Source: JBOCEF01 sp047610385
GTDB lineage: Bacteria; Pseudomonadota; Alphaproteobacteria; Rhodobacterales; Rhodobacteraceae
DNA length: 31,942 nucleotides
Assembly (NCBI GenBank): GCA_047610385.1
Contig: JBLGAC010000048.1
Coordinates: forward strand, 1-31,942
Direction of reading: 5' to 3'
The notes under the pieces are model-generated. The model made no database searches and was not told the origin of the DNA. It worked only from the letters and a program-made list of their open reading frames with translations. Below, one piece after another: positions 16,262 through 24,869 of this stretch (position 1 is its first letter; each line of letters opens with the position of its first letter). The position numbers and the translations under genes are program-made.

Positions 16262-17290
16262 TCAGCGCTTGCCGCGGCCTCCATGGGGCCCGGCACGCGC
16301 CGCCACCGCGACACGGTTTTCCTCGCGCAGTTTGCTCCAACGCGCCAGACGCTCAGGCGGCAATGTGCCAGCGGCCACGGCGGCGCGGACGGCGCAGCCC
16401 GGTTCATGCGCATGGGTGCAGTCGCGGAACTTGCACAGGGGCGCAAGCTCGGTGATCTCCGCGAACAGGGTTTCGATGCCGAAGGCTGCGTCGCCCACAT
16501 GCAGCGACCGGATGCCCGGCGTGTCGATCACCAGCCCGCCATCTGCGGTGGCATGAAGCGACCGCGACGTGGTGGTGTGGCGGCCTTTGGCGTCGTCCTC
16601 ACGCACGCCACTGGTCGCTTGCGGTGTCGCCTGATCTGGCCCGGCCAGCGTGTTCAGCAGCGTGGATTTCCCGACGCCTGAGGACCCGACCAGCACAATT
16701 GTCTGCCCCGGGCCGATCCAGGGTGCCAAAACCTTGGCGGCATCTGGGCTTTTGGCATTCAGCGAGACCGCGACAAGACCCCGTTGCAGCGCGGCAGCGC
16801 GGTCTTCAAAGCTGGCGGCATCAGATGTCTCATCCGCCTTGGTCAGCAAGATGACCGGGGTGGTCCCGGCCTCGTTCGCAAGGGCCAGATACCGCTCCAA
16901 CCGTGCGGGGTTGAAATCGGCGTTGCAGGACGTCACGATGAACAGCGTGTCGACATTGGCGGCGATAAGCTGGGGAACTCTGCCGCCTTCGACATGACGC
17001 TCCAGCAAGGTCTTGCGGTCCAGACGGCGGTGGATCAGGCGCGTCTGCGCGTCGGCCAACACCCAATCCCCGACGGCGAAATCGGCGGCTCTTGCGCGGC
17101 CGTGCGGCTCCAACCTCACGGGGCCAGCATCGCCGATGGCGGAGATCCGGCTGCGATGCACCCCAGACACGCGCATCGGGCTGGCATCGCGTTCATCGTC
17201 CGAAAGCTGATCTGCGAAAAAGTCCGACCAGCCGAGGGCGGTCAGATGCGCGGCGCGGTCAGCTTCGGTCACAGCGTCGCCTTCAGGCAT
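16262..17290 (-). CDS. rsgA: Ribosome small-subunit-dependent GTPase A
   Basis: RsgA (YjeQ) is a circularly permuted GTPase that assists late 30S subunit maturation. The 342 residues contain an N-terminal OB-fold (VGDWVLAD around 73-80), G4 LTKAD at 149-153, G1 GSSGVGKST at 202-210, G2 RHTTT at 237-241 and G3 DTPG at 256-259, in the permuted order G4-G1-G2-G3. A C-terminal zinc knuckle follows with Cys286, Cys291, His293 and Cys299. The start is the first in-frame ATG; a better AAGGAAAG site lies about 25 bp upstream in front of out-of-frame ATGs. The gene is monocistronic, and no regulatory feature was recognised beyond a 480-bp upstream gap. Confidence 0.95.
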   Translation of the reverse strand: MPEGDAVTEADRAAHLTALGWSDFFADQLSDDERDASPMRVSGVHRSRISAIGDAGPVRLEPHGRARAADFAVGDWVLADAQTRLIHRRLDRKTLLERHVEGGRVPQLIAANVDTLFIVTSCNADFNPARLERYLALANEAGTTPVILLTKADETSDAASFEDRAAALQRGLVAVSLNAKSPDAAKVLAPWIGPGQTIVLVGSSGVGKSTLLNTLAGPDQATPQATSGVREDDAKGRHTTTSRSLHATADGGLVIDTPGIRSLHVGDAAFGIETLFAEITELAPLCKFRDCTHAHEPGCAVRAAVAAGTLPPERLARWSKLREENRVAVAARAGPHGGRGKR

Positions 17291-17770
17291 CGCATCGCAT
17301 ACATGGTCGGCTTTCCTTCATGAGGCAGTGCCAGCCGCCGTTGCGGCAGACTGCGCTACCTACCCCATCGACAGAGTCTGCGTCATCGCTTTTCAACGCA
17401 TCGCGTGATGATTTGCATGATGTCGGGCTTGGGCACCGCGATCAAGCCGCAGTCGCGCAACCTGAACGCCTGCATCACCGCAAGGCATCACATGCGCAGC
17501 CGCCACCCCGCATCGTGGGGCAAAAAGCCTGCGTGAGCGCCCAACATCGGGGTGGCGCGCTTGGTTTTTTCATATGATTGATATAATTTCAAATGGTACT
17601 GAAATATAAAATCATCTTTTTTACTATAATTCGAACAGCTCCGCATGAAATCTCGCGAAGCATCTGGTCGCAATACGGCCATGCCTCGGCGCTGGTGACG
17701 GATGCCTGTCAGCTCTTTGCCTGATGGCGGCATCGTCTGCGCCGTTGCAAGATCACAAAGCCTGCCCGCC
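17291..17770. other. Gap of about 480 bp with an AT-rich patch and no clear gene
   Basis: The stretch lies between the rsgA start and the end of the DUF1028 gene, both on the minus strand. The section from about 17571 to 17640 is strikingly AT-rich compared with its surroundings, roughly a quarter G+C by eye. A minus-strand open frame of 81 codons spans 17488-17733 but has no ribosome site or recognisable similarity. The patch could hold the rsgA promoter or be a remnant of acquired DNA. Confidence 0.6.
17537..17570 (+). terminator. Terminator-like hairpin with a T6 run and no upstream gene
   Basis: GCGCC at 17537-17541 can pair with GGCGC at 17554-17558, and TTGGTTTTTT follows at 17561-17570 on the plus strand. 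No plus-strand gene precedes it in the gap, so it would end only an unrecognised short transcript or rare antisense RNA. The stem is short, which keeps confidence low. Confidence 0.28.
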
Positions 17771-18529
17771 TCAGGCCCGCGTTAACGGCGTGGCGAACGA
17801 GGCGGAGCTGCGTCCTGCCGCGATCCGATCCGCCTCAGTGGCGTTGATCTTGGCGTCGATCGCGGTCCGGTCGCGCATGCCTGAGAAATTGTTGGTGGTT
17901 GGCAGCGTCTCGGCCATCAGCAAGAACCGTTCTTGCGCCACGGCGTGCAGGCGGCGCAGTTCGGCCAGTGGGTCGGGGTGATCGTCGGCGCGAAAATCCA
18001 GCCAGGGATACGCCTCGCCGCGCATGATCTTCAGGGCCGCCGACTGGGTGCCGCGTTTGTCGCCCCCCGCCGCGGCGCCTGCCTCCATCGCGGTCAGCAG
18101 CCGGTCCGCCAAGGGCAGGTGCATGTGCGCAAGATAGGCGGCGAGGGTTTGCTCCACCACCTGCGGGCCGACCAGCATGTTGCCCGCCACCGACACGCCC
18201 GTCGCCACCCGATGCCCCGCCCAGTCGATGCAATCGGCGCCGGTGAAGGCAGCGTTCCGCCCCGCGGTGTCGATCATGTGCAACTGGCGCGATGCGCGGC
18301 CCTGGTCGCGGGCGGTCAGGGCCGCGATCACCTCAGGGGCCGCCGCACCGGCGCGCAGCATCGCCAACCCCTCAACACCATAAAGCGGGTTGACGTAGGC
18401 TTGCGTCGCGATGGCACCAACGCCCCCCGCCATGTGCGGAACCAGCGCGCCAACCGCAAAGAACCGGCTGGCGACGGCAACGGCATATTCGCCGGTGATG
18501 GGGTCTTTGGCGGTGATGGAATAGGTCAT
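17771..18529 (-). CDS. DUF1028 family protein (predicted Ntn-hydrolase fold)
   Basis: With the start at 18529 (MTYSITAKDP), supported by an AAAGGA ribosome site, the protein has 252 residues and matches the whole DUF1028 domain. Diagnostic segments are AVAVASRFFAVGALVPH, VGAIATQAYVNPLYG and the AGNMLVGPQVVE motif. DUF1028 proteins belong to the Ntn-hydrolase superfamily but have no established substrate. After removal of Met1, Thr2 could serve as an N-terminal nucleophile; this is inference. The gene ends the long minus operon, 20 bp after a gamma-glutamyltransferase-like gene, and such pairing suggests a shared amide or gamma-glutamyl substrate. A longer open frame to 19063 is an artefact over the neighbour. 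No signal peptide is present, so it is cytoplasmic. Confidence 0.88.
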   Translation of the reverse strand: MTYSITAKDPITGEYAVAVASRFFAVGALVPHMAGGVGAIATQAYVNPLYGVEGLAMLRAGAAAPEVIAALTARDQGRASRQLHMIDTAGRNAAFTGADCIDWAGHRVATGVSVAGNMLVGPQVVEQTLAAYLAHMHLPLADRLLTAMEAGAAAGGDKRGTQSAALKIMRGEAYPWLDFRADDHPDPLAELRRLHAVAQERFLLMAETLPTTNNFSGMRDRTAIDAKINATEADRIAAGRSSASFATPLTRA

Positions 18530-18549
18530 GCTGGTCCTTTCGGTCTGTG

Positions 18550-20337
18550 TCAGCGGCCGATGGCGTAGGCTTGCATCAGGCGCGGGGTGGCACCTGCGCG
18601 CAGCAGCCCGTCCGCATCGCGCCGCGCGGCGGTCAGGCGTCCGACGGTCCATGGCGGGGCGACGTCGATGACATGGCCCTTGGCGCGCAGGGCGGCCAGA
18701 ACGTCCTCTCCGATGCTCTGCTCCACCATGATGTGGCCCGGCTGGCGCTGGCGCGGGTGGAATGATCCGGGGAAATGCGTGGTGTGGAACAGCGGCAGGT
18801 CGATGGCTTCCTGCAAGTTCAGCCCGTGATGCACAAGGCGCAGGAACATCGACAGCTGCCACTGGTCCTGCTGATCGCCGCCGGGGGTGCCAAAGGCCAT
18901 TCTGGCACCGTCTTCGTGGAACGCCAGGCTGGGGGTCAGCGTGGTGCGCGGGCGCTTGCCAGGCGCAAGCGAGGTCGGCAACCCTTCGTCCAGCCAGAAC
19001 ATCTGCGCCCGTGAATTGAGCGCAAACCCAAGCCCGGGAATGATCGGCGAGGATTGCAGCCACCCCCCCGACGGCGTGGCCGACACCATGTTGCCCCAGC
19101 GGTCGATGACGTCGATGTGCACAGTGTCGCCGCGCTTTTCTGACAGATGCGCCATGGTCGGCTCATAGATCCCGGTGGCGGATATCCCCGCCGCGTCGAT
19201 CACCGCCATGGCCTTTGTGGCCTGCGATTCAAAGCCGGGCAGGATGCCGGGGCGCAGATCAAAGGACGCGGCGTCGCCGATCAGCTTGCGGCGCGCGGCG
19301 TTGTAACCCTCTGACAGCAATTGATCCATGGGCACATCGGCAAAATCGGGATCGCCGTAATAGACCTCACGGTCGGCATAGGCGAGCTTCATTGCCTCAG
19401 CCACCACATGCACGAAATCGGCGCCCGCGGGGTCCATGGCCGCAATGTCGACGCCGCGCAGCAGCGCCAGTGATTGCAGCAGCACTGGCCCCTGACCCCA
19501 AGGCCCGGTCTTGGCCACGGTCCACCCGTGATAATCATCGGTGACCGGGTTTTCATAGGTCGCGGCATAGCTGGCCAGATCGTCGGCGCACAGCACCGCC
19601 TTGTGGTGCGCGCCGGTGGCGTCCATCACCTCAGCAGTTTTCAGATAGTCGCAGATCGCGTCGGCGATGAAGCCGCGATAAAAGCAATCGCGCGCGGCGT
19701 CGATCTGCGCCTCGCGGTTGGGGATTGCCTCGATCTCCGCCAGCAGGCGGGTCCAAGTGGCTGCCAGCGCGGGGTTTTTGAACAGGGCGTCGGGTTTGGG
19801 CACGACCCCGCCGGGCAGCCAGGTTTCATAGGATGTCGGCCATTCGGCCTTGAAGAATTCGGCCAGCCCTTCGATCGTCGCGGCGACGCGGGGCAGCATG
19901 GGGTGGCCATGCTCAGCATAATGGATCGCCGGGTCCAGCACCTCGCGCAGGGACAATACGCCGTGGTCGCGCAGCATCAGCATCCAGGCGTCAAAGGCGC
20001 CGGGGATCACGGTGGCCAGCAGGCCGTTGCCGGGGATCAGATCGATCCCTTCGGCTTTGTAATGGGCGATGGTGGCGCCTGCGGGGGCAGGGCCTTGGCC
20101 GCAGATGACCTTGGTTTCGCCGCTGTCGGCGCGATGGTAGATGATCGGCAGATCGCCGCCCGGCCCGTTCAGATGCGGTTCCAATACTTGCAGCACCAGC
20201 CCGGTGGCGGCGGCGGCGTCAAAGGCGTTGCCGCCCTTTTCCAGCATGCTCATACCGACGGCGCTGGCGATCCAGTGGGTGGAGGCGACGACGCCGAACG
20301 TGCCTTTGATCTCTGGGCGGGTGGTGAATCCGGACAT
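18550..20337 (-). CDS. Gamma-glutamyltransferase family protein, without signal peptide
   Basis: This 595-residue member of the gamma-glutamyltransferase family of Ntn hydrolases is made as a precursor that self-cleaves before a threonine. The expected nucleophile is Thr405 in KRGDTVHIDVID. The large subunit shows GGNAFDAAAATGLVLQV (35-51) and GPGGDLP; the small subunit shows the LNSRAQMFW segment, KRPRTTLTPS and FGTPGGDQQDQ. Typical GGTs are periplasmic with a signal peptide, but this one begins MSGFTTRPEIKGTFG and has none, so it should act in the cytoplasm. It follows the dipeptide permease genes by 34 bp and precedes DUF1028. It could hydrolyse imported gamma-glutamyl peptides, or be a cephalosporin-acylase- or CapD-like relative. 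Substrate unproven. Confidence 0.9.
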   Translation of the reverse strand: MSGFTTRPEIKGTFGVVASTHWIASAVGMSMLEKGGNAFDAAAATGLVLQVLEPHLNGPGGDLPIIYHRADSGETKVICGQGPAPAGATIAHYKAEGIDLIPGNGLLATVIPGAFDAWMLMLRDHGVLSLREVLDPAIHYAEHGHPMLPRVAATIEGLAEFFKAEWPTSYETWLPGGVVPKPDALFKNPALAATWTRLLAEIEAIPNREAQIDAARDCFYRGFIADAICDYLKTAEVMDATGAHHKAVLCADDLASYAATYENPVTDDYHGWTVAKTGPWGQGPVLLQSLALLRGVDIAAMDPAGADFVHVVAEAMKLAYADREVYYGDPDFADVPMDQLLSEGYNAARRKLIGDAASFDLRPGILPGFESQATKAMAVIDAAGISATGIYEPTMAHLSEKRGDTVHIDVIDRWGNMVSATPSGGWLQSSPIIPGLGFALNSRAQMFWLDEGLPTSLAPGKRPRTTLTPSLAFHEDGARMAFGTPGGDQQDQWQLSMFLRLVHHGLNLQEAIDLPLFHTTHFPGSFHPRQRQPGHIMVEQSIGEDVLAALRAKGHVIDVAPPWTVGRLTAARRDADGLLRAGATPRLMQAYAIGR

Positions 20338-20371
20338 GGGGTTCTTTCGCTTCTTGCAGTTGGTTGAAGGG

Positions 20372-21232
20372 TCAGCCTTCGCGCGGATCGAGCGCGTCGC
20401 GCAGCCCGTCCCCGAGAAGGTTAAAGCCGAGGACGACCAGAAAGATCGCGGCCCCCGGCCACCAGGCCATCCAAGGCGCCTGGGTCATGAAATTCTTGGC
20501 CACGTTCAGCATCGACCCCCAACTGGGGGCAGGCGCCTGTTGGCCAAGCCCGAGGAATGACAGGCTCGCCTCAGCAATGATGGCGGTGGCGACGGTCAGC
20601 GTCGCCTGCACCAGCACCGGCGCGAACACGTTTGGCAGGATATAGCGGGCCATGATCGCGGTGTCAGTCAGCCCGATGGCGCGGGCGCCTTCGACATAAT
20701 CCTCGGTCTTCACCAACAAGACCTGACCGCGGGTCAGGCGCACAAAGACCGGCATCGCGGACAGGCCGATGGCGATCATCGCGTTGGTCAGGCTGGGTCC
20801 CAGAAACGCAGCCAGCGCGATGGCCAGGATCAGGAATGGCATCGCCAGCAGCGCATCCGTGACGCGCGACACGGCCATATCAACCCAGCCGCCGAAATAC
20901 CCCGCGATCAGCCCGAATGGCACGCCGATCACCACCGCGATCAGCACCGACACCACACCGGCCATCAAAGACGCCCGCGCGCCCCAGATCATGCGCGAAA
21001 GGATGTCGCGCCCGATTTCATCGGTGCCCAGCCAATGGGCGGCCGACGGCGCCTTGCGCACCGCGCCCCAGTCGGTGGCGAGCGGTTCGGGCATCGGCAG
21101 CAGCGGGGCCGCCAGCGCGATCAGCACAAAGAAGCTGACGATGATCAGGCCGACCAGCGCGCTGCGGCTGCCCTTCAGCTTTTTCCACGCGCGGCTTTCC
21201 ATGCGCACAGCATCAAAGGTGATGTCGGTCAC
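20372..21232 (-). CDS. ABC transporter permease, DppC/OppC type
   Basis: This 286-residue inner-membrane permease has an N-terminal OppC-type extension, one helix at about residues 22-45 (ALVGLIIVSFFVLIALAAPLL), and a large periplasmic loop with LGTDEIGRDILSRMIWGARAS. Then come five more helices carrying the EAA-type loop EGARAIGLTDTAIMARYILPN. It pairs with the DppB-type permease to form the channel of a peptide or nickel-type importer. Translation starts at a GTG that overlaps the dppB-like stop by 4 bp. The C-terminus ends with FNLLGDGLRDALDPR, a hallmark of the family. Confidence 0.93.
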   Translation of the reverse strand: MTDITFDAVRMESRAWKKLKGSRSALVGLIIVSFFVLIALAAPLLPMPEPLATDWGAVRKAPSAAHWLGTDEIGRDILSRMIWGARASLMAGVVSVLIAVVIGVPFGLIAGYFGGWVDMAVSRVTDALLAMPFLILAIALAAFLGPSLTNAMIAIGLSAMPVFVRLTRGQVLLVKTEDYVEGARAIGLTDTAIMARYILPNVFAPVLVQATLTVATAIIAEASLSFLGLGQQAPAPSWGSMLNVAKNFMTQAPWMAWWPGAAIFLVVLGFNLLGDGLRDALDPREG

Positions 21233-22176
21233 AGCGCGCTCCTCATCCGAGGGTTGAGCATGAAGTAAAGGATATCAGCGATCAGGTTCATCAGCATGAA
21301 CCCGACGGCGGTGCACATCACCACGCCTTGGACCACCGCGTAATCGCGGGTGAACACCGCATCGACGATCAGCTTGCCAAAACCGGGGATGGTAAAGATC
21401 TGCTCGGTCAGCACGGCGCCTGCCAGCAATTCGCCGAACAGCAGCGCCGACAGCGTCACAATCGGCAGCAATCCGTTGCGAAACGCGTGCTTGATCACCA
21501 CCACATGTTCGCGCAGCCCCTTGGCCCGCGCCGTGCGCACATAATCGGCCTTGAGCACCCCGAGCATTGCGGACCGCGTGTGCCGCATCAAGGTTGCCGC
21601 CAGACCGGTGCCCAGCACAAAGGCTGGCATGATCATCGTCTCCAGCGACCGCAGCGGATCAACCCATGGCGATTCGTACCCTGAGGCCGGCAGCCAGCCC
21701 AGGTTCACCGACACCAGCATGATCAGCATGATGCCCAGCCAGAAATTTGGGATCGACAGGCCCGACAGCGCCACGATGTTGGCGACATAGTCGGTCATCG
21801 TGCCCTTTTTGACCGCCGACAGAATGCCCGCCGGAATGCCGATCACAAAGGCGATGATCATCGCCATAACCGCCAGTTGGATGGTCACCGGCAGCTTGTC
21901 GCCGATCAAGGTCAGCACCGGCTGGCCGGTGCGCAGGGACACGCCCATGTCGCCCTGCACCACGCCGCTGATCCAGTAAAAGTACTGGTAGATGATCGGG
22001 TCGTTCAGGCGGTATTTTTCGCGGATGAAGGCCAGCATCTCAGGGTCGCGTTCCTCGCCCGCAAGCACCAGCGCGGGATCGCCCGGCAGCAGCTTTTGCA
22101 GCACGAACACGAAGATCGACACCAGGATCAGCGTCGGGATCGCGATCGCCAGCCGTCGAAGGATATAAGAGAGCAT
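21229..22176 (-). CDS. ABC transporter permease, DppB/OppB type
   Basis: This is an inner-membrane permease of about 315 residues. The N-terminal helix is MLSYILRRLAIAIPTLILVS, followed by LLPGDPALVLAGEE, six membrane segments, and the EAA loop RTARAKGLREHVVVIKHAFRN that contacts the ATPases. An alternative in-frame ATG at 22185 adds MHA; neither start has a clear ribosome site. It lies about 66 bp after the substrate-binding protein gene across a strong hairpin and overlaps the DppC-like gene. It is part of the same dipeptide/oligopeptide-type importer. Confidence 0.92.
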   Translation of the reverse strand: MLSYILRRLAIAIPTLILVSIFVFVLQKLLPGDPALVLAGEERDPEMLAFIREKYRLNDPIIYQYFYWISGVVQGDMGVSLRTGQPVLTLIGDKLPVTIQLAVMAMIIAFVIGIPAGILSAVKKGTMTDYVANIVALSGLSIPNFWLGIMLIMLVSVNLGWLPASGYESPWVDPLRSLETMIMPAFVLGTGLAATLMRHTRSAMLGVLKADYVRTARAKGLREHVVVIKHAFRNGLLPIVTLSALLFGELLAGAVLTEQIFTIPGFGKLIVDAVFTRDYAVVQGVVMCTAVGFMLMNLIADILYFMLNPRMRSAL

Positions 22177-22202
22177 GGCGTGCATCCGGATCGGAAAAGG
22201 GG

Positions 22203-22227
22203 CGGACCCGGCGCCATGCCGGGTCCG
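22203..22227 (-). terminator. Intra-operon hairpin (attenuator or mRNA stabiliser)
   Basis: CGGACCCGGC at 22203-22212 pairs perfectly with GCCGGGTCCG at 22218-22227 across a 5-nt loop. It sits between the binding-protein stop and the first permease start. In the transcribed direction it is followed by CCCCTTTTCC, so it has a weak U-tract. Hairpins at this place in ABC operons usually raise binding-protein mRNA over permease mRNA by partial termination or protection from 3' exonucleases. Confidence 0.75.
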
Positions 22228-22242
22228 TTTCGTCGCGCAGCT

Positions 22243-23754
22243 TTAGTTGAACTTCACGTTCTCAAGCCGGATCATGCCGTCCGGATAGGCGACGAACCCG
22301 TCCAGCTTGGCCGACAGCGCCCAGATCCACGTCTGGTGGTAGAGGTAGATGATCGGCATATCCGTGCTCAGGATATCGCGCGCGGCGTCGTATTTCGCCT
22401 TGCGCACCGCGTTGTCTGTGCTGATCCGCGCGGCGTCGAGCAGCGCGTCCACCTCTGGGTTGCAGTACTTGCTGTCGTTGATGCCGCCCCCGCAGGTCAT
22501 GAACTGATGGATGTTGCCATCGGGGTCCACGCGGCCGGACCAACCCACCTGACTGCCCTGATAATTGCCCGCCGACTGGTCGGCCAGCAGGCTGGCAAAT
22601 TCCATGGATTTCAGCTTCACGTTAAAGCCTGCCTCAGCGGCCATGGCCTGAACCACCTGCATCATCTGGGTCTGGACCGGGTTGTTGGCGACCTGCACTT
22701 CGACGTCGAGGGTGTCATACCCGGCCTCTTTCAGCAGCGCCTTGGCCTTGGTCACATCGCGCGCTTCAATCGGGTGGTCCTTGTCGTACCACGGGCTGGT
22801 CGGCGGGAAGGGCTGGTTGCCAGCGGCGAAGGCGCCTTCGAACACCACCTGGTTGATGACATCGCGGTCCAGCGACAGGCTGAACGCATGACGGATTTTC
22901 GCGTCATTGCCGAACGGGTTGTCGCCCATGGCGCTGTTGGCGATGTTCACCGTGATGCCTTGATACCCGAGGCTGACCGCTTCGGCATATTGTAGCGATC
23001 CGTCGCCTTTCACGATCCCCGCATCGGTGGCGGCCAGACGCTCCAGCATGTCGATGTCGCCCGACCGCAGGTTGGCCAGACGCACCGTGGTGTCGGGGAT
23101 CGGCAGGAAGGTCACCTTGTCGAAATGGATCGCATCGGCGTTCCAGTACCCGGCGAACTTTTCAAGCACGATGCGGTCCTGCTGGATCCGCTCCACGAAC
23201 TTGAACGGGCCTGAGCAGATCGGCATGTTGCCAAAATCAGCCCCGGCAGCGGCGGTCGCGGTCGGCGACAGCATCATGCCCGCGCGGTCGGCGAACTGCG
23301 CCAGCAGGGTCGCATCGGGTGATTTCAGCGTGAACTGCACCTGATAGGGGCCAGTGACGGTGACGCCAGCGATCGACTTCACTTCGCTTTTGCGGCGGCT
23401 TTCCGGCATGTTCTGCGACCGGTCGATGTTCGCCTTTACCGCTTCGGCGTCAAAGGGCGTGCCGTCATGAAAGCTCGCGCCTTCGCGCAGGTCCATGGTC
23501 AGGGTCAGGCCGTCGGCAGACCAGCTCCATCCGGTCGCCAGCTGGGGGATGATTTCGAGGCCGGGCGTGATGTCCACCAGCTTGTCGCACAGCGACGCGT
23601 AGACGATCCGGCCCACAAAGGTGCGCGACTGATCGGGGTCGAGCACGTCGGGGTCTTCCTGCAGCCCGATCCGCAGATCCGCGGCCATGGCCGGGATCGC
23701 GAAAACGCTTGCGCCAAGCATCAGCGCGGTCAGCAATTCCTTGCGCATTTTCAT
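22243..23754 (-). CDS. ABC transporter periplasmic binding protein, SBP_bac_5 family
   Basis: This is a periplasmic solute-binding protein of 503 residues. I start at 23754 (MKMRKELL), where an AGGAG site stands five bases upstream; the open frame to 24012 lies inside the ATPase gene. Residues 1-24 form a signal peptide (LLTALMLGASVFAIPAMA then cleavage before ADLRIG). The mature part has DPDVLDPDQS, LATGWSWSADGLTLTMDLREG and the DGTPFDAEAV motif, which are characteristic of the DppA/OppA/NikA family. The ligand may be a dipeptide, a gamma-glutamyl peptide such as glutathione, an opine or another small molecule. No lipobox cysteine is visible. The start overlaps the ATPase stop by 4 bp. Confidence 0.93.
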   Translation of the reverse strand: MKMRKELLTALMLGASVFAIPAMAADLRIGLQEDPDVLDPDQSRTFVGRIVYASLCDKLVDITPGLEIIPQLATGWSWSADGLTLTMDLREGASFHDGTPFDAEAVKANIDRSQNMPESRRKSEVKSIAGVTVTGPYQVQFTLKSPDATLLAQFADRAGMMLSPTATAAAGADFGNMPICSGPFKFVERIQQDRIVLEKFAGYWNADAIHFDKVTFLPIPDTTVRLANLRSGDIDMLERLAATDAGIVKGDGSLQYAEAVSLGYQGITVNIANSAMGDNPFGNDAKIRHAFSLSLDRDVINQVVFEGAFAAGNQPFPPTSPWYDKDHPIEARDVTKAKALLKEAGYDTLDVEVQVANNPVQTQMMQVVQAMAAEAGFNVKLKSMEFASLLADQSAGNYQGSQVGWSGRVDPDGNIHQFMTCGGGINDSKYCNPEVDALLDAARISTDNAVRKAKYDAARDILSTDMPIIYLYHQTWIWALSAKLDGFVAYPDGMIRLENVKFN

Positions 23755-24869
23755 AACTCCTGAGGTTGATCGGCAGATCGGGGGCCGGTTTTTGTGTCGC
23801 CGTGTTTTTTCTGACTTCGGTCCTGGTACAGAGCGAACCGCGCCTCGGCAGTCGGCGTTCTTGGCGGCTCGCCACTCTGGTGCTGAACGCGCGCGGCGAT
23901 GTCTTGCCAATGGTGGCAGGCCACCTGTCGGCCATCGCCAGCGTCGTTCAAAATTGGTTTTTCTGCGGCGCACAGCGCGTCCGCATGGGGGCAGCGGGTG
24001 TGAAAACGGCACCCCGATGGCGGTGCCAGCGGTGAGGGCGCGTCCCCCGTCAGCTCCGTCCTGACGGTGCGGCTGCGCGGTGACGGGATCGGGATCGCCT
24101 GCATCAGCGCCTGCGTGTAGGGGTGCAGCGGCGCATCGAACAGCAGGTCGGTTGTCGCCAGCTCGACCACCTCGCCCAGATACATCACCGCGACCCGATC
24201 GCTCATGTGCCGGATCACCGCCAGATCATGGGCGATCAGCACCAGCGTCAGATCAAATTCGCGCTTCAGGTCCTCCAAAAGGTTGATCACCTGCGCCTGC
24301 ACCGACACGTCGAGCGCGGAGACAGGTTCATCGCCGATGATCACCTTTGGCCCGCTCGCCAGCGCCCGCGCGATGCCGATGCGCTGGCGCTGCCCGCCTG
24401 AGAATTCATGCGGATAGCGGTTGGCGAAATCGGCGCGCAGGCCCACCTTGGCCAGCAGTTCGGCGACCTTTTGGCGGCGCTCTGCCCGCGGCAGGTCAGT
24501 GTGGACCTTCAAGGGTTCCTCGATGATCGCCCCCACGGTCATGCGCGGGTTGAGCGATGAGAACGGGTCCTGGAACACGAATTGCAGATCTTTGCGCAGC
24601 CGCCGCATCTGGGCATTCGACAGGTCAGAGATGTCCTCGCCATTATACAAAACCTCGCCTGAGGTCAGCGTCAGCAGCCGGACCAGCAGCCGCGCGAGGG
24701 TGGATTTCCCGCAGCCACTTTCCCCAACAATCGACAATGTCTCGCCGCGTTTCACCGCAAGGCTGATGCCGTCTACGGCGCGCACCACGCGCCGGGTCTG
24801 CAAAAGCCCGCCGCCGCTGGTGAAATGCTTGGCGATGGCGCGGGCCTCAAGGATCACGTCATCGGTCAT
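23751..24869 (-). CDS. ABC transporter ATPase, DppF/OppF type
   Basis: This 372-residue cytoplasmic ATPase has Walker A GESGCGKST at 49-57, the Q-loop FVFQDPFSSLNPR around 97-109, the ABC signature FSGGQRQR at 156-163 and Walker B VIIGDEP at 176-182. The C-terminal oligopeptide-transport (oligo_HPY) domain carries APPSGCRFHTRCPHADALC. It adds a 60-residue charged tail after the final conserved WxxI region that is longer than usual. It forms a heterodimer with the preceding DppD-like ATPase, with which it shares a 4-bp overlap, and its stop overlaps the binding-protein start. Confidence 0.94.
   Translation of the reverse strand: MTDDVILEARAIAKHFTSGGGLLQTRRVVRAVDGISLAVKRGETLSIVGESGCGKSTLARLLVRLLTLTSGEVLYNGEDISDLSNAQMRRLRKDLQFVFQDPFSSLNPRMTVGAIIEEPLKVHTDLPRAERRQKVAELLAKVGLRADFANRYPHEFSGGQRQRIGIARALASGPKVIIGDEPVSALDVSVQAQVINLLEDLKREFDLTLVLIAHDLAVIRHMSDRVAVMYLGEVVELATTDLLFDAPLHPYTQALMQAIPIPSPRSRTVRTELTGDAPSPLAPPSGCRFHTRCPHADALCAAEKPILNDAGDGRQVACHHWQDIAARVQHQSGEPPRTPTAEARFALYQDRSQKKHGDTKTGPRSADQPQEL

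Noticed and set aside
17488..17733. Minus-strand open frame of 81 codons in the AT-rich patch
   Set aside because: No ribosome site and no recognisable similarity; composition changes mid-frame. Kept only as part of the gap description.
18530..19063. Extension of the DUF1028 open frame to 19063
   Set aside because: It is antisense-frame sequence over the gamma-glutamyltransferase gene; MTYSITAKDP at 18529 is the domain start with a good ribosome site.
23755..24012. Extension of the binding-protein open frame to 24012
   Set aside because: It overlaps the ATPase gene and would bury the signal peptide; the ATG at 23754 has AGGAG upstream.
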